From positions 1 through 26,230 of the forward strand of contig CAZSNT010000144.1 of assembly GCA_964607765.1 (NCBI GenBank): a stretch of 26,230 nt of DNA, written 5' to 3'. The position numbers and the translations under genes are program-made. Positions 22,652 through 26,230 of the stretch are shown here, piece by piece. The first letter of the stretch is position 1. Each line of letters begins with the position of its first letter. Below the pieces are notes generated by a model. The model saw only the letters and a list, made by a program, of their open reading frames with translations. It was not told the origin of the DNA and did not search any database. The DNA comes from CAZSNT01 sp964607765. GTDB taxonomy: Bacteria; Verrucomicrobiota; Lentisphaeria; Oligosphaerales; JABHEG01.

Positions 22652-25561
22652 CTACGGCAGGATCACTGTAGCGGCGCGGGAGGAGTAAAGCCAGTACCCT
22701 TTCATCGGGGCGAGGTCGAGCGGGTCGGCGGCCTGGTACTCGCCGGCGGCCAGTGACTTGACTGTCGCTGAGTCGAAAGGCGCGCTCAATGCGCCGCCAC
22801 GAATCACACCGATTAGGTTCCAGGCCGGAGTCAACGCGCGCTCACGCTCGCCCTCCTCCGAGCCTGGCAGATCAATGGTCGTGACGGCCTCGGAATACAG
22901 CAGGTATCCATTCCCAGGCTCCAAAACGGCATTCTCGGCAACAGGGACATACACGTTATCCTGCCATGCCCAGATGGCCGTCCTCTCAGCAAGCGCGCCC
23001 AACTGCTCTGCGACCGTCTGACCAGGTTCCGGCTTGCGCGGAACACAGACTAGATTCCAGCCCTCATTCAGGACGAGTGTCGGGCGCGTGGCATCCGAAC
23101 CCAAAGCCAACTCCTCAGCGTTCGTCAGCCCATCGTGATCAGGGTCGGCATGCGGATCCTGGGGCTGGTACTCGTTGCGCCACGCCTGCGCGCCACCCGC
23201 GTTGCCCACCAGTCCCACCGTTGCCGAGCTCGTCTCCGCAACCACGTAGTTGCCCGCGGGATCGTCACGAACCGTGACCACTACGGTTGCGCCGGCGTCC
23301 GACAACGCCGCACCGGCTACGGGCACAACCGTGATCGCCGCACTTGTCTGCCACGCCTGGAGTATCACCACGGGCGAAACCGCGGTGTAGTGCGTGCCAG
23401 ACACGGCCGTGCCGCCAACACTGAGCAACACCGTGGTCGCACGGGCGGTGAGCCCTGTACGCGTAATCAGCACCACACCGGGCGTCAGCGGGTCCTGCAG
23501 CGCGAAGGGATCCACAGCCTTGATCGAGATGGTTTCAGCCTGATCGGCGATCGACGCCTCCGCCATCGCGGAAGCAGACGACGCCTCGTACCCCTCCCCG
23601 GCTGTAACCTGAAGCGCCACCGTCTCCGTCCCCTCAATCAACACATCCGCGTACGGAGTCACTGTCACCGTAGCAGTAGCGGCCCCGCCCGGGAAGCGAA
23701 CCTGTGCCGGGACGGCGGCGTAATCCTCGCCTGCCGCAGCCGAGCCACTCAGGGCGACGTTCACAGTCAACGCTGGCGCCACGTCGCCGCTCCGCGACAA
23801 GGTGAAGACGGCCGCGTCCGGGCCATCCTCGGCAGCATCCGGGTCGGTCGCCACGACACTCACTCGCGGCGGGAGCTGCAGACCGGTGTCAATGCTCTGC
23901 CCTCCCGCACACGCGTCCGCCAGCGTGCCCTGTGTGAGCTGCACACCGGCGAGGGTGATGCTCAGATCGCTGAAGCCGCTGCCGTCACCGTTGACGTCGA
24001 TTGCCAGCACTGTGTCGTCACCGGGCGTCGTGATTTGGATGTAGTCAGACAGATTCGTCGACGTGCCGTCAAGCACACGTGTGAGGTCGAGACGGTCGCC
24101 CTCAGCCACGGAGAAGTCCGCAATGGTGTCATTGCCGTCAGACGCGCTGGCGACCACGAACAGGTCCGCGCCGCCGTGGCCGTGCAGCATGTCGTCACCC
24201 GCACCGCCATCGAGCACATCGTTCTCCATGCCGCCATGGATCACGTCGGCGCTCGAGCCGCCAATCAGAGTGTGCGGGCTGTCCTTGCCGAACGAGTTTG
24301 TGAAGACAGACGCATAGGCCTCGGCCGTCCAGCCCGAGCTGGGCACGGCCGACACTTGCTCCGCAGCTTCGCCTGCCGCGTCCCAGGCCACATAACCAAG
24401 ACAGGAGGCCAGCACCCAGTTGCGCAGACGCGCCCCGTTCGAGCCGGCCACACCATCGGCGAGGGCCAGGGCCGCATCGAGGTCGTCCGGAACTGTCTCG
24501 AGCGTCATGGCGGGGCGGTACACGCTCAAGGTCACCGTGCCGTCAGACGCGGCGTGCGTGGCATCCTCATCGCGCACGCTGAGGCCCAGTGCAAGTGCGT
24601 CCGTGTTGGTACCGGGATGCACGAACACGAGCCGACCGTTGTTCACATCATCCTGCGTGAACGTGTCCCCAACGGCCAACGTTTGGTTCCCGTCGTCGGT
24701 GTTGCGCAGCACTGCCTGGCCCGATGCCGGCATACTGGTCAACGTGTAGGTTAGCTCGACGGTGTCCGAGTCGGAGTCGGTTGCGCGCAAATGAAGGCCT
24801 GTCGTGGCGCCATGGTAGATAAGCAGCGAGGCGGTGACAAGCGTTGGGGCCCGATTGTCCACGCTCGGGTCGGAGCCCGCGCGGAACTCGGCCAGGTTCG
24901 TACGGCCGTCCCCGTCCCCGTCCCCGTCAGCATCGTCAAGCTGCTTGTCGAGCCCGTTCGCGTCTTCCCACCAGTCAGCCATGCCGTCGCCGTCGGTGTC
25001 GGGCAACGGGAAGAAGACCTCGAGATCGACCCGATGCGTGGCCATGCGCGTGGTCTGCGCGACCGCGATCGCGTCCGCGCCGGGCGTGGCGATCCGTGCC
25101 GCGTGCCCGTTGACCGTGATCTGCTGGTTGGCCAGCGCCGCGGCCTGCGGCCCGAGAGGAATGACGCCCGGTGACAGATCCAGGCCTAATGCCTGTGCCT
25201 CATGCGGCACGTCCAGCCGGTACGAGAACACGCCGCCGTTAACCGGCTCGAGCTTGGTCGTGAGCACGATCTCGGCGCCGGCCGCACCACGCACCGTCCA
25301 GGTCAGATCACCAGCTGTCAGCAGACACGGCTGGCCCGAGGTCGGGTTGACAATGCGCCCGTAGAGGATGGTGTCGGGTTCCGGGATCTCGGCGTGGGCC
25401 GAGGGTGTGAGGGGGGGGAGGGGTGTGAGGAGTGTGAGGAGTGTGAGGAGTGTGAGGAGTGTGAGGGGGGAGAGGAGTGTGAGGGGGGAGAGGAGTGTGA
25501 GGGGGGAGAGGAGTGTGAGGGGGGGGCTGCCGGCAATAGTCAGCTGTTTGTTGGCTTTCAT
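22652..25561 (-). CDS. Large secreted modular protein with RTX, Calx-beta and repeat-encoded signal peptide
   Basis: The protein has 969 residues. MKANKQ forms a basic n-region, the hydrophobic core (about 15-46) is made of LTLLSP and LTL units encoded by the 9-bp repeat, and cleavage is predicted after SAHA (residue 57). Modules follow in order: a beta-rich domain; an acidic calcium-binding block of the thrombospondin-3 type (DTDGDGMADWWED, about 187-230); a cadherin-like domain; an RTX block (about 424-470: DVLDGGAGDDMLHGHGGADLF) with the following segment typical of type I secretion C-terminal targets; two Calx-beta-like domains (about 562-670 and 680-780); a DPDHDGLTNAEE calcium motif; and two WNL-type modules at the end. 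AAGG lies 9 bases before the ATG. Many calcium sites suggest a surface or extracellular structural role. Confidence 0.83.
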   Translation of the reverse strand: MKANKQLTIAGSPPLTLLSPLTLLSPLTLLSPLTLLTLLTLLTLLTPLPPLTPSAHAEIPEPDTILYGRIVNPTSGQPCLLTAGDLTWTVRGAAGAEIVLTTKLEPVNGGVFSYRLDVPHEAQALGLDLSPGVIPLGPQAAALANQQITVNGHAARIATPGADAIAVAQTTRMATHRVDLEVFFPLPDTDGDGMADWWEDANGLDKQLDDADGDGDGDGRTNLAEFRAGSDPSVDNRAPTLVTASLLIYHGATTGLHLRATDSDSDTVELTYTLTSMPASGQAVLRNTDDGNQTLAVGDTFTQDDVNNGRLVFVHPGTNTDALALGLSVRDEDATHAASDGTVTLSVYRPAMTLETVPDDLDAALALADGVAGSNGARLRNWVLASCLGYVAWDAAGEAAEQVSAVPSSGWTAEAYASVFTNSFGKDSPHTLIGGSSADVIHGGMENDVLDGGAGDDMLHGHGGADLFVVASASDGNDTIADFSVAEGDRLDLTRVLDGTSTNLSDYIQITTPGDDTVLAIDVNGDGSGFSDLSITLAGVQLTQGTLADACAGGQSIDTGLQLPPRVSVVATDPDAAEDGPDAAVFTLSRSGDVAPALTVNVALSGSAAAGEDYAAVPAQVRFPGGAATATVTVTPYADVLIEGTETVALQVTAGEGYEASSASAMAEASIADQAETISIKAVDPFALQDPLTPGVVLITRTGLTARATTVLLSVGGTAVSGTHYTAVSPVVILQAWQTSAAITVVPVAGAALSDAGATVVVTVRDDPAGNYVVAETSSATVGLVGNAGGAQAWRNEYQPQDPHADPDHDGLTNAEELALGSDATRPTLVLNEGWNLVCVPRKPEPGQTVAEQLGALAERTAIWAWQDNVYVPVAENAVLEPGNGYLLYSEAVTTIDLPGSEEGERERALTPAWNLIGVIRGGALSAPFDSATVKSLAAGEYQAADPLDLAPMKGYWLYSSRAATVILP
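25405..25526. repeat. Array B: 9-bp repeat inside a signal-peptide coding region
   Basis: GTGTGAGGA units and a composite 18-bp unit (GTGTGAGGGGGGAGAGGA, three times) fill 122 bases of the 5' end of the 969-residue protein gene. Read on the minus strand in that gene's frame, each 9-bp unit gives Leu-Thr-Leu and each 18-bp unit adds Leu-Ser-Pro, making the hydrophobic core of the leader. Gain or loss of a unit would not shift the frame. Confidence 0.9.
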
Positions 25562-25579
25562 TGAACACTGCCTTATATT
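25551..25579 (+). promoter_or_regulatory. Candidate promoter of the four-helix-bundle gene
   Basis: TTGGCT (25551-25556) and TATATT (25574-25579) are 17 bases apart, 40 bases upstream of the ATG at 25618. The -35 box overlaps the first codons of the divergent secreted-protein gene, so transcription of the two could interfere. Confidence 0.4.
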
Positions 25580-25617
25580 AGCGCTTAGGAGAATGCCATT
25601 AAGAATGGGGGGACGCT

Positions 25618-25974
25618 ATGACGCGTGACTCTTTACTTGAGCGAACTCGAGCGTTTGCCATTTCGGCCCTTAGCTTGGTTGACGAACTGCCGCACTCACC
25701 CAAAGGGCGGGTAGTTGCCTATCAGCTCACCAAATCCTGCACATCTGTGGGCGCCAACTTCCGCGCTGCGTGCCGGGCCCGTTCACGAGCTGAACACATA
25801 TCCAAACTCCAGACGGTCCTGGAAGAGGCCGACGAGAGCCACTTCTGGCTCCAGATCTGCCTCGATTCCGGTCTTCTCACATCTTCCTTCTCTCACGCTT
25901 TTTGCGACGAAGCTGACCAACTGACAGCCATCTTCAACAGCAAGCTCCACCGCCTACGGGGGAGAGGAGTGTGA
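25618..25974 (+). CDS. Four-helix-bundle protein (S23/IVP family, Avd-like)
   Basis: The 118-residue protein matches the four-helix-bundle family first known from 23S rRNA intervening sequences (PF05635, TIGR02436): RTRAFAISALSLVDELP, YQLTKSCTSVGANFRAACRA, SKLQTVLEEADESHFWLQI and the last helix are in the usual order, and the length is typical. The family includes Avd, the pentameric accessory protein of diversity-generating retroelements, but no reverse transcriptase is present in the window. A G-rich Shine-Dalgarno (GGGGGGA, 25606-25612) precedes the ATG by 5 bases. The gene lies between two arrays of the 9-bp repeat. Its last four codons and its stop (in GTGTGAGGA) lie inside the shared repeat motif. 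Its function here is unknown. Confidence 0.9.
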   Translation: MTRDSLLERTRAFAISALSLVDELPHSPKGRVVAYQLTKSCTSVGANFRAACRARSRAEHISKLQTVLEEADESHFWLQICLDSGLLTSSFSHAFCDEADQLTAIFNSKLHRLRGRGV

Positions 25975-26230
25975 GGAGTGTGAGGAGTGTGAGGAGTGTG
26001 AACCCGGAACGGCGTCCACCCTCACCACGCTCGTCACACCTCTCACCACGCTCGTCACACCTCTCACACCTCTCACACCCCTCACCACGCTCGTCACACC
26101 TCTCACCACGCTCGTCACACCTCTCACACCCCTCACACCTCTCACACCCCTCACACCTCTCACACTCCTCACACCCCTCACACCCCTCACACCCCTCACA
26201 CCCCTCACACCCCTCACACCCCTCACACCC
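25958..26230. repeat. Array C: 9-bp repeat with polarity switch, running off the window
   Basis: Three forward GTGTGAGGA units (25969-25995) are followed by a linker (about 26002-26018) and then the reverse-polarity repeat CTCACACCN up to the window end. The reverse arm also contains composite units with CTCACCACGCTCGTCACAC at four places. The 19-mer GGGGGAGAGGAGTGTGAGG at its left edge (25958-25976) also occurs in array B (for example 25502-25520). No gene is seen in this stretch; a long open frame on the minus strand encodes only Arg-Gly-Val repeats. Confidence 0.9.

Noticed and set aside
25618..25974. Diversity-generating retroelement
   Set aside because: Only an Avd-like family member is present. 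No reverse transcriptase, template repeat or variable repeat with adenine-specific changes was seen; one could still lie beyond the right edge.
25954..26226. Arg-Gly-Val repeat protein on the minus strand
   Set aside because: It is a pure translation of array C with no flanking coding sequence.
22240..26230. CRISPR array
   Set aside because: The 9-bp units are contiguous, without unique spacers, and there are no cas genes.

Overview
The window looks like a GC-rich chromosomal contig from a member of the Planctomycetes-Verrucomicrobia-Chlamydiae group, with Kiritimatiellota or Lentisphaerota the most likely. This is inferred from gene content: two sulfatases, a DUF1080 hydrolase, a Tat-exported FAD oxidoreductase, a Gfo/Idh/MocA dehydrogenase, a glucuronoyl-esterase remnant, DUF1638, and very large secreted proteins with cadherin-like and Calx-beta domains. 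No rRNA, tRNA, CRISPR array or transposase was seen. A run of 100 Ns (22416-22515) marks an assembly gap inside a tandem repeat.

Layout. 1-340: three copies of a 126-bp tandem repeat carrying conserved hairpins. 398-3283: a PadR-type regulator, preceded by a promoter with two matching palindromic boxes, then a large membrane protein. 3326-4678 (minus): Tat-exported FAD-dependent oxidoreductase. 4977-8644 (plus): a UshA-like metallophosphoesterase, then a radical SAM/SPASM protein overlapping a Gfo/Idh/MocA oxidoreductase by four bases. 8763-9545 (minus): secreted DUF1080 protein. 9706-12493 (plus): a chain of overlapping genes that starts with an internally deleted CE15 glucuronoyl esterase, followed by a membrane-anchored protein of unknown function, a small membrane protein and DUF1638. 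12490-12777 (minus): a broken sulfatase 3' end. 12850-15710 (plus): trkA-trkH potassium uptake. 15813-18816 (minus): two sulfatases, one secreted and one ARSK-like without a signal peptide. 19021-25561 (minus): two giant secreted modular proteins. 25618-25974 (plus): a four-helix-bundle (S23/IVP, Avd-like) protein.

The most unusual part is 22.2-26.2 kb. A degenerate 9-bp repeat, GTGTGAGGN, forms three arrays. One array encodes the hydrophobic core of a signal peptide. One fills the space between the two giant genes, beginning at the base after the upstream stop codon and erasing any clear start codon of the downstream gene. The third supplies the stop codon of the four-helix-bundle gene. In two arrays the repeat reverses polarity across a similar short linker, so the RNA could fold into a long hairpin. 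These proteins and repeats may form a locus with length-variable export signals, but this is inference from sequence only.

Functionally, the middle of the window suits a bacterium that degrades sulfated, uronic-acid-containing polysaccharides: sulfatases remove sulfate, and oxidoreductases and DUF1080 proteins handle sugars. The glucuronoyl esterase is dead. The sulfatase fragment and the intact sulfatase form 0.28-kb direct repeats around trkAH, a sign of past recombination.
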